NCBI RefSeq assembly: GCF_027943255.1
Contig: NC_072896.1
Location: forward strand, 119,443,879-119,507,878
Length of the DNA stretch: 64,000 nt
Direction of reading: 5' to 3'
Source of the DNA: Anastrepha obliqua
Taxonomy: Eukaryota; Arthropoda; Insecta; Diptera; Tephritidae
Positions 10,991 to 22,399 of the stretch are shown in pieces (position 1 is the stretch's first letter; every line of letters begins with the position of its first letter). The notes below the pieces were generated by a model, which saw only the letters and a program-made list of their open reading frames with translations, was not told the origin of the DNA and ran no database searches. A program made the position numbers and the translations under genes.

Positions 10991-12885
10991 CAAATTTACA
11001 AGAATTCAATAAATTTTCACATTTAATAAGAAGTTTGCAAAAAAAAAAATATCTGGGTATAAAGTTTTATAGTCCATTCAATTTTGAAATAATCAAATAC
11101 AAGTTTGAAGAGCCTAACAACTCCTGCTCATTTTAGAATGTTTTTTCGCTGAGGTGTTGCGTCATTTCTTCCATATAAAAAATGTCAGGCATTCGTTATA
11201 TGGCGAAAATGCGTTTAGATCACTTTTACGCCTTGTTGAACTGCGTAGCATACCACAAATAATTGCTGTCAACAACCTGCATTGCCCTTGAATCACGCTA
11301 TATAAACAAAACGACATACAAAAATTCTAAAAATTTATAATTTGTGCAAAAACCAGCTCCCTTTTTCAAATATATTCAAAAAATAGTCAATCAGCCTCAT
11401 TACTTAAATCATTCAAAGGGCCCTACCAGATTTCCATAACACTATCCCAAATGAAATTGTATACTCATATTATAAGCACACAAACAAATATGTGTACCAT
11501 ATGCCCGGAAGATATACAAAGCTGCTCAACAAGTTCGTTGCTTAAGTCTTTTGTTTGCGATCGCCTGGGGCTTTTGCTATTATGTTATAGTTTTGAAAAA
11601 TCATGCTGCTATCTATTTTATTGTTATACCGCTCAATTGTAGATATCAACTTAAATTTCCTTAATTACGGTGGTTTTTTTCTCACATAAATAAGTATTGG
11701 GTAATGAAACAATCACCAGAATTATTAGCAAACAAACAAATAAAAATAAATTCGTGAAATCAGCAACTTTGTATTATGATCTTCAAAAAACAATTCAAAT
11801 AGTACGATTTAGCGCTAATCGATTATATTGATATACTTCCTGTATACTTTAAAAGTAAACACTTTCTTAGCTCATTCGTTAGGAACGCGGAAATAATCAT
11901 TTGAGTTGAATTAGTGACGAGTACCGGGAACTCTGAATACATTTGAGTTTTGTTTATTTTTAGAAAAGTTTATTATGAAGTTTATTTATTTACACATTCA
12001 CATGTTTAGTTACTCATTTATTTTGAAAATGAGATGTGATCATAAACCACTTTTTTCTTATTAAAAGGGCTTTATTGACCCTCCAATGGCACATTTTTAA
12101 AATATTAGTTTTTTGAACTTAAATCGATTTTAAATTATGCGCATATCTTAGGCATCGGTATGTAAATGTAAAAGTTTGTTTGTTTATCCGTAACTTATAA
12201 ACCTCTTAACATTCCTCCCATTCTGATGGGTGAGTTGTTCTGAGCTTGCCAGGGAGTGTTTGTGAGTTTGTTTGGGCCTGAGTTCGATATATTGAAAAAC
12301 AGCGAAATTGTAAACCATTTTTGTCCATATTCAGTATAAGTAGGTATTACGAGTAGTAACGTGAGAAAAACAATTTTGTCAATTTCCATTTTTCGGCTGC
12401 CGGAGTTGGTAATTAGCCAGCTTTCATACATTCGTTGGCATTAAATTTACCTAATAGGTGTTTACCATCAGCATGTAAGAATCGCTTGTATGAAATGATA
12501 TGGGCTTAAAATTATTATATATTATTGAGACCAGAGCGAATCTCATTTGTGCTTCTTAAATTGACAGCTGCAAGAGCCGAGGCGAGGTAATACTTAACAG
12601 CCATATTTTTTTAAATTTCTTTTGAAGCATATTTTTAAAGGCTGCCATTTGAAAAATCTCACATTTTTTATTGTTTGGCTGTTAAACCAACGCAATGGTT
12701 CCTAATAATTTCCTTCTGCCTTGAACCTCGGAGAATTGCAACAGCGCATTTCTTTCGCAAGTACAAAGTGTAAAGGGTGGTTTACTCAGAGTATAGAACC
12801 CGCTTTCAAACTAATACTAGCGCAACACATTACCACGTTTTAAAACCGTTTTTTTAGTACTGAATCTTTTTATGTTTTTAGTACA
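10991..12885. other. Non-coding, nothing recognised
   Basis: No coding or repeat structure recognised. A segment near 11140-11185 (GAGGTGTTGCGTCATTTCTTCCATATAAA) resembles part of the repeat at 13.18-13.25 kb. Small open frames at 11451-11642 and 12195-12431 show no family motif. Confidence 0.45.
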
Positions 12886-12889
12886 GTGC

Positions 12890-13320
12890 ATTCTACAACA
12901 AAAAACATATACGAAATTCTAAAAAAAAGCCATATAACCCAAAGCTCCAAACTTTGTTGAAATTGGCAAAATTTTCACAAAATTCAAAATATTATCATCA
13001 ATATTTGAGAAAATTTTAATACATTCAAACTTTAAATAATTTAGTCAAAATGTGTCCGAAAATTCTGTTTTATAGCCCAATCCATTTTAGTCTCCTAAAG
13101 CGTAAGTTTAAAGTCCCTCAAAGGTTGCGCTGATTTTTGTCAATTTGTTTTTTTTTTGCGCATGCGATGTTGACAATTTTCTTCCATATAAAGCACATAT
13201 TCGGAAGTCTTTTATATGGAGGAAAATACTCGACACCTCAGCGATAATTGTCAAAAATCGACGAGAATTTTGAGTCAATTGAAGCTTGCATAGTATTATA
13301 TTAAAATTGAAGATACCATA
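12890..13320. repeat. Repeat unit, left copy of a direct duplication
   Basis: The order of blocks here (CAAAGCTCCA, AATTTTCACAAAATTC, ATTATCATCAA, GTAAGTTTAAAG, GCGCATGCGATGTTGACAAT, AATTGTCAAAAATC, ATTTTGAGTCAATTG) is repeated at 13665-14015. The unit carries an internal inverted pair, TTGTCAATTTG and CAATTTTCTTCCATATAAA, against TTTATATGGAGGAAAATA and ATTGTCAAAAATC, so it could fold back. A SINE separates the two copies. Confidence 0.65.
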
Positions 13321-13321
13321 A

Positions 13322-13618
13322 AATGGCCAGCGCAGAAGCTGAATGGGTTGGTGACTACCTTTTGAGCGTAAGTAGATGCGAATTTCCGTGCATGAAAGAC
13401 CAAAACAAGCTCTTTTCTAAAGCTGTCGTCCTTCGGCAGGTAATGGCAAACCCACGAGTGTATTTCTGCCAAGGAACAGCTCCTCATAAAAACAACCATT
13501 TACCATACGGAGCCGGCTTGAAACAGTAGGTCCCTTCATTTGTAGAACAACTTGAAGACGCACACCACAAGTAGAAGGAGGAACTCGGCCAAACTCCCAA
13601 AAACTGAATAAAACCCAA
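13322..13618 (+). repeat. tRNA-derived SINE, decayed
   Basis: Plus orientation. The head retains GCTGAATGGGTTGGTGACTACC but lacks a clear B box. The body keeps GTCGTCCTTCGGCAGGTAAT, GAGTGTATTTCTGCC, AGCTCCTCATAAAAA and GGAGGAACTCGGCCAAAC, and ends before an AT-repeat tail. It is more diverged than the copies at 20.8, 41.8 and 63.1 kb. It sits between two direct copies of an unrelated repeat unit. Confidence 0.85.
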
Positions 13619-13664
13619 TTATATATATATCACATATCATATATATATATATATATATATAATA
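13619..13664. repeat. (TA)n microsatellite at SINE tail
   Basis: An alternating A/T run follows the SINE 3' end. The same kind of tail follows the other complete copies. Confidence 0.75.
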
Positions 13665-14015
13665 TATTCTACAAAAAAACCGTTTAACTCAAAGCTCCAT
13701 AATTTGTAAAAAATTTTAAAATTTTACCAATTTCAAAAAATTATCATCAAAATTTTCCACTTTTTAATCAGAATCTTTAGAAAACTTTACAGTATGCACT
13801 TTTGCAGCCCATAAAATTTTAGGCTCATGAAGTGTAAGTTTAAAGGCGCTCAAAAACCACGCTAGTTTTTGACAATTTTTTTTTTTGCATGCGATGTTGA
13901 CAATTTTCTTGAAATTTTTTATGTATAATAGAAGAAAATGTAGTAGAGCAAAAAAAAAATTGTCAAAAATCAACAAAAATTTTGAGTCAATTGCTTAGTA
14001 AAATTAAAAGGGCTG
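13665..14015. repeat. Repeat unit, right copy of a direct duplication
   Basis: This matches 12890-13320 block by block: CAAAGCTCCATAATTTG, ATTATCATCAAAATTT, AGTGTAAGTTTAAAGG, GCATGCGATGTTGACAATTT, AATTGTCAAAAATCAAC, ATTTTGAGTCAATTG. The hairpin-forming centre is more decayed. Confidence 0.65.
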
Positions 14016-14159
14016 TAAAACTGCATATCAAAAATTTTCTAAAAATTCTAAATAATTTTTTTCATTTGCTCCCCATAAAATATTCCATCTGTCTTTAGAC
14101 AATAAGTATATAGTTTAATTTAACAGAAATATGTTGAAATGCGAGTGATATTGAAGGCT

Positions 14160-14640
14160 CAATGCTCTCAAGCTCATTTAGAAGAGCTATACTTATCATT
14201 TAAATCCAGCGACTGACAAACAACGTCAAATAAGAATAGTTGACTATTAACTATGTACATAGTTTTGGCAAGTTTTGTTGGTGTTTGATGGTTAAGCCAA
14301 CTATGGGTAGATTTTTCTTCATCTGGGAACCTTCTCATTATAGAATTTGTGAGCGTTAATAGTCGGCTTATCTGCCTTCTGCTTGCGCTTTGCACTGCTT
14401 AGTCAATAGTGTCGATATCAAGGCTGCGATGAATAACTGTATTAGGTGCATCAGTCCTGGGCCTAAGACTGATTTCAGACTGGACTTAGATTACTTTTTG
14501 CAGCAGTGCCCCAAACAGCAATTCCATATTTCCAAATCGGTGCAATTGTCGGTCGATTAATAAATATTTTACATATTTTGTAATGATAATTCGGATTGAG
14601 GTCCGCTTAGCCAGTTGAATTGGTTAAAATTAAATTTTTA
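14160..14640 (-). pseudogene. Jockey-like reverse transcriptase C-terminal fragment
   Basis: Minus-strand translation gives LIDRPTIAPIWKYGIAVWGT followed by AAKSN. This matches the region after the reverse transcriptase domain of Jockey-clade elements (typically KPIWTYGIQLWG.A..SN). Stops and shifts follow, with short matching pieces down to about 14170. There is no start, no RT core and no tail. Confidence 0.6.
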
Positions 14641-14924
14641 GCATCTTTTCCTGTTTTTTTAATATTTTCCTGGTAGTTAAATTTTGAGTCGCAAAGTTTG
14701 AAATTTATACATAGGACGCGCAATATTATTCGTCCAATTTCGGTTCTGATTCACTGTTTTACTAAATAAAAAAAATATATTTAATGTTGAACTTTACGTA
14801 TGTTATTGGTTCGTAGCTGTCTTGTTTACAGGTGTCAAATATGACTGATGATAGGGTGATTAATTTTGGGCCTCCTCGTATTTAATTTTTTCTTTTTTTT
14901 TGTTGTAAAAGTGTAGTATGATAA

Positions 14925-15345
14925 ATCTTCTGATAGGGTGATTACTTTTGCGCCACCTAGTATGAAAATTTGTAAATTTTTTAAATTTTTATAAAGTGTG
15001 AAACTTTGAGTTACCTGGTTTTTAATGTAATTGACTTAAATCTTTATTAAAAATTGTAAAAAATTTAAAATATAAAAAATAGGCAAAACTTGTCAATTTC
15101 ATAATTTTGTTTTCTAATATGAAAGTTTGAGCTACATAGTTTTTGATGTAAAATAACCTTTTTTTTTATAAAAGAAATTAAAAGTATAAAAAATTAAGAA
15201 CTTATCAATTTCATAATTTTTTAATTGTTTTTCAAATGTTAAACTTTGAATTACATTGTTTTTGGTATAGTATACCAATTTTATTAAAAAAATAAACAAA
15301 TAATCAAAGCTTGTCAATTTGTGGTGCTTTTATAATTTTTATTGG
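14925..15345. repeat. Short degenerate tandem array, about 120-bp unit
   Basis: Three units each contain AAACTTTGAGTTAC(C/A)T or its variants (near 15001, 15125 and 15241), GTTTTTGATGTA-like sequence, and CTTGTCAATTTCATAATTTT-like sequence. There is no coding content. Confidence 0.6.
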
Positions 15346-16685
15346 GGTATAGTTTAATCCACTCTTTTTCGGTTGCCTTCGCAAGTCATTTCAAACCACT
15401 AAATTACAGAGCTAATTATTTATTGCTACTTCTATAAAACCATAAAGCAACAAAAAGAACAAAAAGTTTTTTTATGACATTAGATTACAAAGTAAACTAA
15501 TTTGACCTACTGCCACAAAGTAGAATAAGACATCAGTCATTTCGGGCTCACTGGCGTGCATTTGAACCACTAGATAGACATAAAAAGCTACTAAAAAAGG
15601 CCTAATATGCAAATGTGTAAGCAAGCAAATCTGCTAAGTACGCAAGGCTCAATGTCTTTTATGCAAGTCATGCCACTTGTGCGTTTTTATTTTACTTTTA
15701 TTTAAAAAAAAGCATTTTTTACTAATTTTTTTACTCATTTTTTTACTAATTTTTTTACTCATTTTTTTACTAATTTTTTACTAATTTTTTAATAATTTTT
15801 TACAATTTTTTTTTCCCCACTTTTTCTTGCAAGCATTTCATTAATGATTTGAGCAGCTCAAATACTTAATACGCTCCATTATATGCAGCACTAAATTGCT
15901 TACTTGCCGCAGAGTTTTGCGCTGGCTACGTGCACATTCATATGCATATACCGATACGTATGTATGTGTTTATATATGTATGCATGTGTGTACGAACACT
16001 GCAGCTGATGCACATAACAAACAATGACTGCAAATAATGCCGCAAATAATTGCCACTGCCAAAGAGTCAGTCAAGTAGACTCGAAGTGTTGGCTGTTGAT
16101 GGCAGTGAAGTGGAGAGTGAGTGGCGTGCGGGCAATAGTGGGCCAAACAAATGTGCTCAAGAGCAATGCGTGCAGATGCTAAATGTGCATTTTATTTTCG
16201 TTTATGTCATTATTGTTGTTGTTGTCATATTTATTGCCTGCATTGTGTGTGCGGTGAGTGAGCGAAAAGAAAAAGTGTAGATATTTCATGTAAACAAATC
16301 GGCGGAAAATCTGCAAATCAAGAGGCAGGCAGTCAAAAGGTTGAGAAGTTCGTAGCAATGTTGCGAAAATATATGCGAATGTAGGAAAATAGACACAAAA
16401 TCTATACAAATTTTTAAATTTGAAAAGGTAGTGCAAATTGTTTGCTATTTATTGCCGAATGTTTTGAAAACAAAAAAAAAAAACAACATAGAAAACATTT
16501 CTGGTGATTTGTTTGTTTTAAATACTTTTAACTTTACCGTCAAAACATTTGGCACACATTTGAGTTTTTAATTTTTATTTTTTTATTATTAATGGAAAAA
16601 ATAAATTTTGCAGTCAGTATAATTTTTGAACTACTCTACCCATCCAAAACGGAAGTTTGACACTGATATTATTGTACTTTTTGTA
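15346..16685. other. Non-coding, includes a T-rich microsatellite
   Basis: A TTTTTACTAATTTTTTTACTCA-type repeat covers about 15715-15815. Around 15940-16000 there are ATATGTATGCATG-type runs. The open frames at 16050-16280 and 16179-16436 overlap on opposite strands and show no motif. Confidence 0.5.
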
Positions 16686-16777
16686 GTAAAGGGTGGTTAA
16701 GTTTCAAGGGCCGGTGTTGATTTTGATTAAAATACATTTTTTTTTTTTAATTATTATCATATCTCTTTATTATGATA

Positions 16778-18306
16778 CTAGCAAACCCGGCCCCCTTCGC
16801 TGGGCACACTAAAATAGAATAGATATGGTTTAGAACAGAAAATATATGATTTTCATATTATTTATTTCTTTATTCTTTATTCAAGCGCTTTGGCATAAAC
16901 AATATTTTTTGTTTTTCTATTTGTTTTTGAGTAAATATAAAATATAAATTGAAAATCAGGAAAAAAGAAGATTGTTTTTAAATTTCAAATCAACGCATAT
17001 GAATAAACAATCGTTTTTTTTCCTGATCATCCATGAATTTTTCGTTTCAATTTATATGTTTTATTAAGCATTGGAGCTTTTTTAACCATTATCCATTTAT
17101 ATTTTTCAAAAAAAAAAAACGAAAAAAAATTTTCTTTCCACTAACACATAATTTCATTCGGATTTCACATTAAATTCTCAAATTTCGTAAGAAATTATTC
17201 ACTGTTCCAAAATCCACTCCAAAAAAATTCACAAACAATTTTTACATGTTGCACTTACGTTTTTTCCTTATGGCATCCAAATCAGAAAGAAATATTGACA
17301 CATTGTAACTCACACTGTCAATTTGACAGTTCAGTTCCGCCCCAAGCGTTAAAAAAGTAAGCGACATTATGGCTGGTTCAAAAGACCCTGTACCCGTTGC
17401 CAGTGCTCCGAATTACAACCAAACTTTACGAAACCCATTTTCAATACTTACTTAACAATGTGCGTAAGTTTGGTTTAATTCGGTGCAAAGACACGGCGGG
17501 TCCACGTTTTGGCATATATTTCGAGACCCTAGTCATCAATAGGTATGAAAATTACCCCGTATTAAAGCACTTATCAACAGCTTTCATTTGATACCCATAT
17601 TGTACATACACAACCAAAGGTTACCCGGGTCCACGTTTTGACCTATATCTCGAGACCCCAGTCACGGAGCGGCATGAAAAATACTCTGTACTAAAGCATT
17701 CACCAACAGCTTTCATTTGATACCCATATTGTACATACACGTCCGAAGGTTACCCGGGTCAACGTTTTGACCTATATCTCGAGACCCTATCTACCAATAG
17801 GTATTCAAACTATACGGAAATCATCTTCAATACCTACTTAACAATGTGTGTAAGTCTGGTTTAATTCGGTGCAAAGACACGGCGGGTCCACGTTTTGGCA
17901 TATATTTCGAGACCCTAGTCATCAATAGGTCTGAAAAATACTCTGTACTAAAGCATTCACCAACAGCTTCAATTTGATATCCATATTGTACAAACACATT
18001 CTAGGGTCCACGTTTTGGTCTCTATCTCGAGACCCTAGTCACGGAGCGGCATGAAAAATACTCTGGACTAAAGCATTCACCAACAGCTTCCATTTGATAC
18101 CCATACTGTACATACACATCCGAAGGTTACCCGGGTCCACGTTTTGACATATATCTTGAGCCCTATTTCCAAAATAAAATATAATCCATGTTACTCGTGG
18201 ATGATGTAGCTTTCGAATGGTCAAAGAATTTTTAAAATCGGTCCAGTAGTTTTTGAGCCTATTCATTACAAACAAACAAAGTTTTCCTCTTTATAATATT
18301 AGTATA
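16778..18306. mobile_element. Nested repeat-bearing insertion of unknown class
   Basis: The boundaries come from comparing the interrupted host element with the intact copy at 59.0 kb: the host sequence TATGATA|ATACTG is split and GATA stands on both sides, a likely 4-bp duplication. The insert starts CTAGCAAACCCGGCC and ends TTTATAATATTAGTATA. I associate such ends with widespread insect repeats of unsettled class. Its right half (17.4-18.2 kb) consists of tandem units. No transposase or reverse transcriptase was recognised, so it is probably non-autonomous. Confidence 0.7.
17390..18190. repeat. Internal tandem repeats in nested element
   Basis: Blocks TCGAGACCCTAGTCA, AAGCATTCACCAACAGCTT, CATTTGATACCCATATTGTA and GGTCCACGTTTTG recur about five times with a spacing near 120-135 bp, plus a longer duplicated stretch (AATTCGGTGCAAAGACACGG at about 17478 and 17862). 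No consistent reading frame spans the array. Confidence 0.85.
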
Positions 18307-18593
18307 GATAATACTGATATAGCTCAATTACGTATAGAACAAAATATTGGCCGCCGCGGCCTCGGCGGCACACCTCCATACGATGGTCCAAATTTTCGAT
18401 GACGCTGAGGCATAATTGAGGTTCTATGCCGTTAATGTGCCGAATTATCTCATCCTTTAGCTCATGAATTGTTGTTGGCTTATCGACGTACACCTTTTCT
18501 TTCACATAACCCCAAAGAAAGAAGTCCAACGGTGTCGTTAACGTTTAGGTGTGGTTCACATTCAATATCGGCCCTTGAAATTTAACCACCCTT

Positions 18594-18880
18594 TATAAGC
18601 TACATTTAGTTAAAATGAAGTTTTTATTATCTACAAAATACAAAAGGTTAAAGAAAACGCAAAACTTCTGCTAATCAAACCTTCCGTTTACACTCTCTTT
18701 TTTCAAAAGTGCACCAAAAAGAGTAGAAAAGAGCTGGCAGCCCTGCATTTTATAGTATTCTAACACGACGGGTCTCGCAATAGACGAACGAATTCAAGCA
18801 GCTAATATAGGCCATACACATCAATTTAAGACTCAAAACTCCATAACAGAACTTGCAAGCAAGAACTGCATAAAATAGTA
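18594..18880. other. Non-coding, nothing recognised
   Basis: No features recognised between the transposon end and the next retrotransposon fragment. Confidence 0.4.
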
Positions 18881-18884
18881 CTTC

Positions 18885-19302
18885 GGCCTGTTTTGTGCTA
18901 TGGAGCCGAAGCATAAGCATTGAGTGAAAAAGACAAGATCAACTTTTGGAAGCAAAATTCTCTGGTGCGATCAAAATAGCGCAAAACGAATGGTGCATGG
19001 AATGGAATGGCGAACTGGAGGAACTAATCAAGGGCGAAACCGTAGGACATAATACGACATAGACATAATAGCGCAACGAATATGATGACTAAACCACGGA
19101 TAAGATGAGAATGGACATTTCAAGAGGGCAAAGAAAAGGACTGGAGGCGAAGGCATGCACCCATAAAGCAAGAGGAAGACCAAGATCGAGATGGATAGAT
19201 GAAGTCAAAGAAGATCTGGAGCAACTAAAACTGAAGAACTGGAAGGAGAAAATAATGGACTGTAGGCCAAAGCTCTCAAGAATCTATAAAACGAAACGAT
19301 GA
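18885..19302 (+). pseudogene. RTE-like retrotransposon C-terminal fragment
   Basis: The plus strand gives PVLCYGAEA (post-RT block), several stops, then an open stretch ending KARGRPRSRWIDEVKEDLEQ and LKLKNW. This is the C-terminal tail typical of endonuclease-reverse transcriptase polyproteins of RTE-like elements (GRPR.RW.D.V..DL..L...NW). The catalytic RT core is missing. The same tail type occurs near 34.2-34.6 kb. Confidence 0.7.
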
Positions 19303-19495
19303 GTATTTACGAGAATAATTAAAGAAAACCAGCTTTTTGAGTGGCCAATCTAATATTTGGGACTCGAATCATCGATATTATTTTTATTTGGACTCATGAA
19401 AAACATGTCTTTTGTGTGCTAATTAATGACAATGTGGATGTAGCAGAGAATAATTCCAGAGGCCTCTAAGACCAGAGATATCAAAATGAAATTCG
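19303..19495. other. Non-coding, nothing recognised
   Basis: No feature recognised. Confidence 0.3.
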
Positions 19496-19499
19496 GAAA

Positions 19500-20260
19500 T
19501 GCGTTGGTGTAGATTAGGGATGATCTTATTTTTTTAAAGAAAAATATTTGCTAGGCAAACAATTACTTGAGTTCGGTCGCTCTTTACTAAACTCTGGAGA
19601 AGTGCTGGATTACATCCAGTAGCTTTTAATAATACCCTTAAAGAGTTAGGAGATTTCCAATATTTCTGAAACTATCTCCTTCAATTTGTTGTTGATGTTT
19701 TATCCTATTTGCATTATGTACAATATAATGATGGGAAGAGGATCCCCAATTAATTTGTGCATTATAGTGTCTGTGATACAAAATTTTGCTTACGTCTTTT
19801 TTCGAAATATAGTCGAGAGTTATTAGTGGTTCTTTCCCAGCGAGTTTAGCCCGTTCGTCCGCTTGATTGTTCCCTCTTATGCCTGCATGGCCTGGAACCC
19901 CATGCGGTCGCTATTTCTTAATAATTTACTCCGGATACAGGACATGATGCGCGTCTTGTTCATTGTGTTTATTATCGAGTAAATTACTGATTTCCTATCC
20001 GAGCAAATTACTGCTTTCGGTAACGAGTTTTCAGCGAAGGTAATACCTTGAAGGATCGCTGCAGGTTCGGCTGTATAAACGGAGGCATAGCTAGGGAGGA
20101 GGCCAGCCGTGATTGTTTCTTCTTTCGAGTTGGCAACTGCAAACGAGGTGTTAGTATCAGTGAAAATTAAGCTCCATTCGGGAAGTAGAGAAGTTGAAGA
20201 AAGTGACTTCTGTAAAAAGACGTTGGTAAACAGTAGCATTGGTGTGATTTTTACCATATT
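19500..20260 (-). pseudogene. Non-LTR retrotransposon RNase H domain
   Basis: On the minus strand, an open frame at 19877-20257 contains WSLIFTDTNTSFAVA (first Asp block), YTAEPAAILQGI (Glu block) and AVICSDRKSVI (second Asp block), the order of an RNase H domain in I-type retrotransposons. After one frame change it continues GNNQADERAKLAGKEPLIT, the last Asp block. All four acidic positions are visible, although DGS has become DTN. Stops appear near 19650. No reverse transcriptase precedes it within the fragment. Confidence 0.75.
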
Positions 20261-20836
20261 TCGCTAGGTTTAATATTATATAAATTAGCTTCATTCATCA
20301 AACCATAGGGGAAACAGTATATTTTGGCGAAGTGAAGCGGAAGTGATACCAGTCTCTCTGGCGTAATCGATGCACAGAGAATCGTCGATACAATAATCTA
20401 TAATATTTTGGAAATTCGTTCATCCATCAAAACAAGTGATATATACAAATTAAAGATAACTAAATTAGCTATGTTTTTGGGTTTTCATTCAAATTAAACG
20501 TTTTCAATGTATTTATTACAGTTAAAGAAAATTGTTTTTTTCTTGCAAAAATGTATGAAATTATTCTATTTATATTGTAAGAATTATATTAATAATTTTC
20601 AAAATTTTTTTACTCACGTTTCAAAACAAAGATATGTAGAAAAAATTACAATAAGAACGAAAAAAAAAATCGCCAAACAAATATTCTTCGATTAGATTTT
20701 GAATCTTGGGTAAAATAAAACGTGAGTTAACTGTAAACCAGTGTAACGTCGTACTCATCTGTCACATGCCAAGTTACTAGTGTCTTTTCAAAATATAGTT
20801 TACATACAATAATTATTTATATTAGCATTTTTGCAG
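20261..20836. other. Non-coding, nothing recognised
   Basis: The part near 20261-20420 may belong to the same decayed retrotransposon (it lies upstream of the RNase H on the minus strand), but I see no motif. The rest is AT-rich. Confidence 0.4.
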
Positions 20837-20837
20837 C

Positions 20838-21150
20838 GGCCGCCGTAGCCGAATGGCTTGGTGCGTAACTACCATTCGGAATTCACAGAGAGAACGTACG
20901 TTCGAATCTCGGTGAAACACCAAAATGAAGAAAAACATTTTTCTAATAGCGGTCGCCCTCGGCAGGCAATGGCAAACCTCTGAGTGTATTTCTGCCATGA
21001 AATATCTGCCGTTCGGAGTCGGCTTAAAACTGTAGGTCCCTCCATTTGTGGAACAACATCAAGACACGCCCGCCGCAAATAGGAGGAGGAGCTCGGCCAA
21101 ACACCCAAAAAAAGGGTGTACGCGCCAATTATATATGTATATATATATAT
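20838..21150 (+). repeat. tRNA-derived SINE, near full length
   Basis: The head has the A-box-like TAGCCGAATGGCTTGG and B-box-like GTTCGAATC, the internal pol III promoter of a tRNA-derived SINE. The head layout resembles a class II tRNA such as tRNA-Ser. The body carries GCGGTCGCCC.TCGGCAGGCA, GAGTGTATTTCTGCCATGAA, GCCGTTCGGAGTCGGC and GGAGGAGCTCGGCCAAACAC, and ends ACGCGCCAATT plus a TA-rich tail. A short deletion removes the AGCTCCTCATAAAAAT block. The minus-strand open frame across it is a by-product. Confidence 0.92.
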
Positions 21151-22395
21151 CTGCCAAATAATCAAGCAAAAGACGAAATTGCATGACCGTCTTATCTCAC
21201 ATAATTGCCGCTGGGATTCTTCAAATTAGCCGCTGCGGACGTCTTTGAGTTTGGAAAAACAAAATAAGTGGCAATGAGTCATAGGTCATTGCAGGACTTC
21301 AAGAGACAATTTCAAATGATTGGAAAAAGTTTATTTGAAATGCCATTAAAGAAGTGAAATTTTCAAAAAATGTTCATTCTTTATTAATACATTAAGAACT
21401 CTGCCATTAAGAACATTAAGAACACGGCCGGCCTCGTGGGTATTTTAGGATAGTCATTAGCCCTAGCAGCTGGTATCTGTAAGTAATAATAGGATAAACT
21501 TTAAAAAAACCAAACGCTTGAAATGCTCTGCTCTTGCATCGATTAATCAGCTCATGCATTCCTAGCCCAGCATTGCAAATACTGGCAACTACTAGAATAT
21601 TTTATATTTTCTCTAAATAAAATGGAGTATTAGTTATCTGATGAAACAGCTGCTTTAGTAGCTTAAGCATACAGATTTCTCAATTAAAATATTATCTAGA
21701 CCATATTGGCATAAAATCCATAACTCTTTGGTACGCAGTAATTTTTCAAATTGAAAAACCTGTTGCGGCTACTTGTAAATGGTTTAAATTAAGGTTTAAA
21801 TTTTCCACCGCATACTTGCACAAATGTTGCACATTAATAAATAAAATTTAAAAAAATAAAAGAAATTAAAAACAACTATGTATTATACATAAATACATAA
21901 ATAAAAAACAGAAAATATAGAATAAGCTGTGTAGCCGTTCAATCAAAACCAGCAAAGCTCAGCCAATTGCATTGCACGAAGGCCAATAAACAATGGGTTG
22001 AAGGTAGAGTTATGCGCTGATAGTTTTAACAAATATTATACTCGTAAAGTATTGATGTATATTCCGTGAAAAAAGTAACAATGCATTTTTTTATATGTGT
22101 GAATGTGGTATATGGGGTTTCAGGTTTCTTTCCTGCAGGCATATGAAGGCTATACACCGTCGATAGTCCCAATAACTCCCACTGTGTTTATAGGCGGTTA
22201 GAAAGTAAAGGAGACGTCGGAAAAGTTGCAGTAGTGATATCTTAACTCACTACCGTGTATGTATGATACCGTCTGTATGATTCTGTATTGAGTGCTTCAT
22301 TCAAACGTCTGTGCTTGTTGTCGGTTCGTCAGAAACTGCCTGCCTCCTCTGCGGCTGCAACTGTTGCTGAATCGCTTTGCGTTCCCAATCAATAA
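21151..22395. other. Non-coding, nothing recognised
   Basis: No coding or repeat structure recognised. Confidence 0.45.
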
Positions 22396-22399
22396 GGCA

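Larger units (their letters stand above)
16689..18593. mobile_element. TA-flanked non-autonomous transposon, interrupted
   Basis: The terminal inverted repeats are AAGGGTGGTTAAGTTTCAAG on the left and its partner GGCCCTTGAAATTTAACCACCCTT on the right. TA lies on both sides, as expected for Tc1/mariner superfamily insertions. The right part encodes, on the minus strand, DFFLWGYVKEKVYVDKPTTI and RMEVCRRGRGG, a transposase C terminus (18340-18545). The same short element lies uninterrupted at 58985-59363. Here a 1.5-kb foreign segment (16778-18306) splits it. It lacks the catalytic N-terminal part. Confidence 0.85.

Noticed and set aside
20838..20920. Possible tRNA-Ser gene
   Set aside because: The A and B boxes are present but acceptor-stem pairing is missing, and the sequence continues into the conserved SINE body found in many copies.
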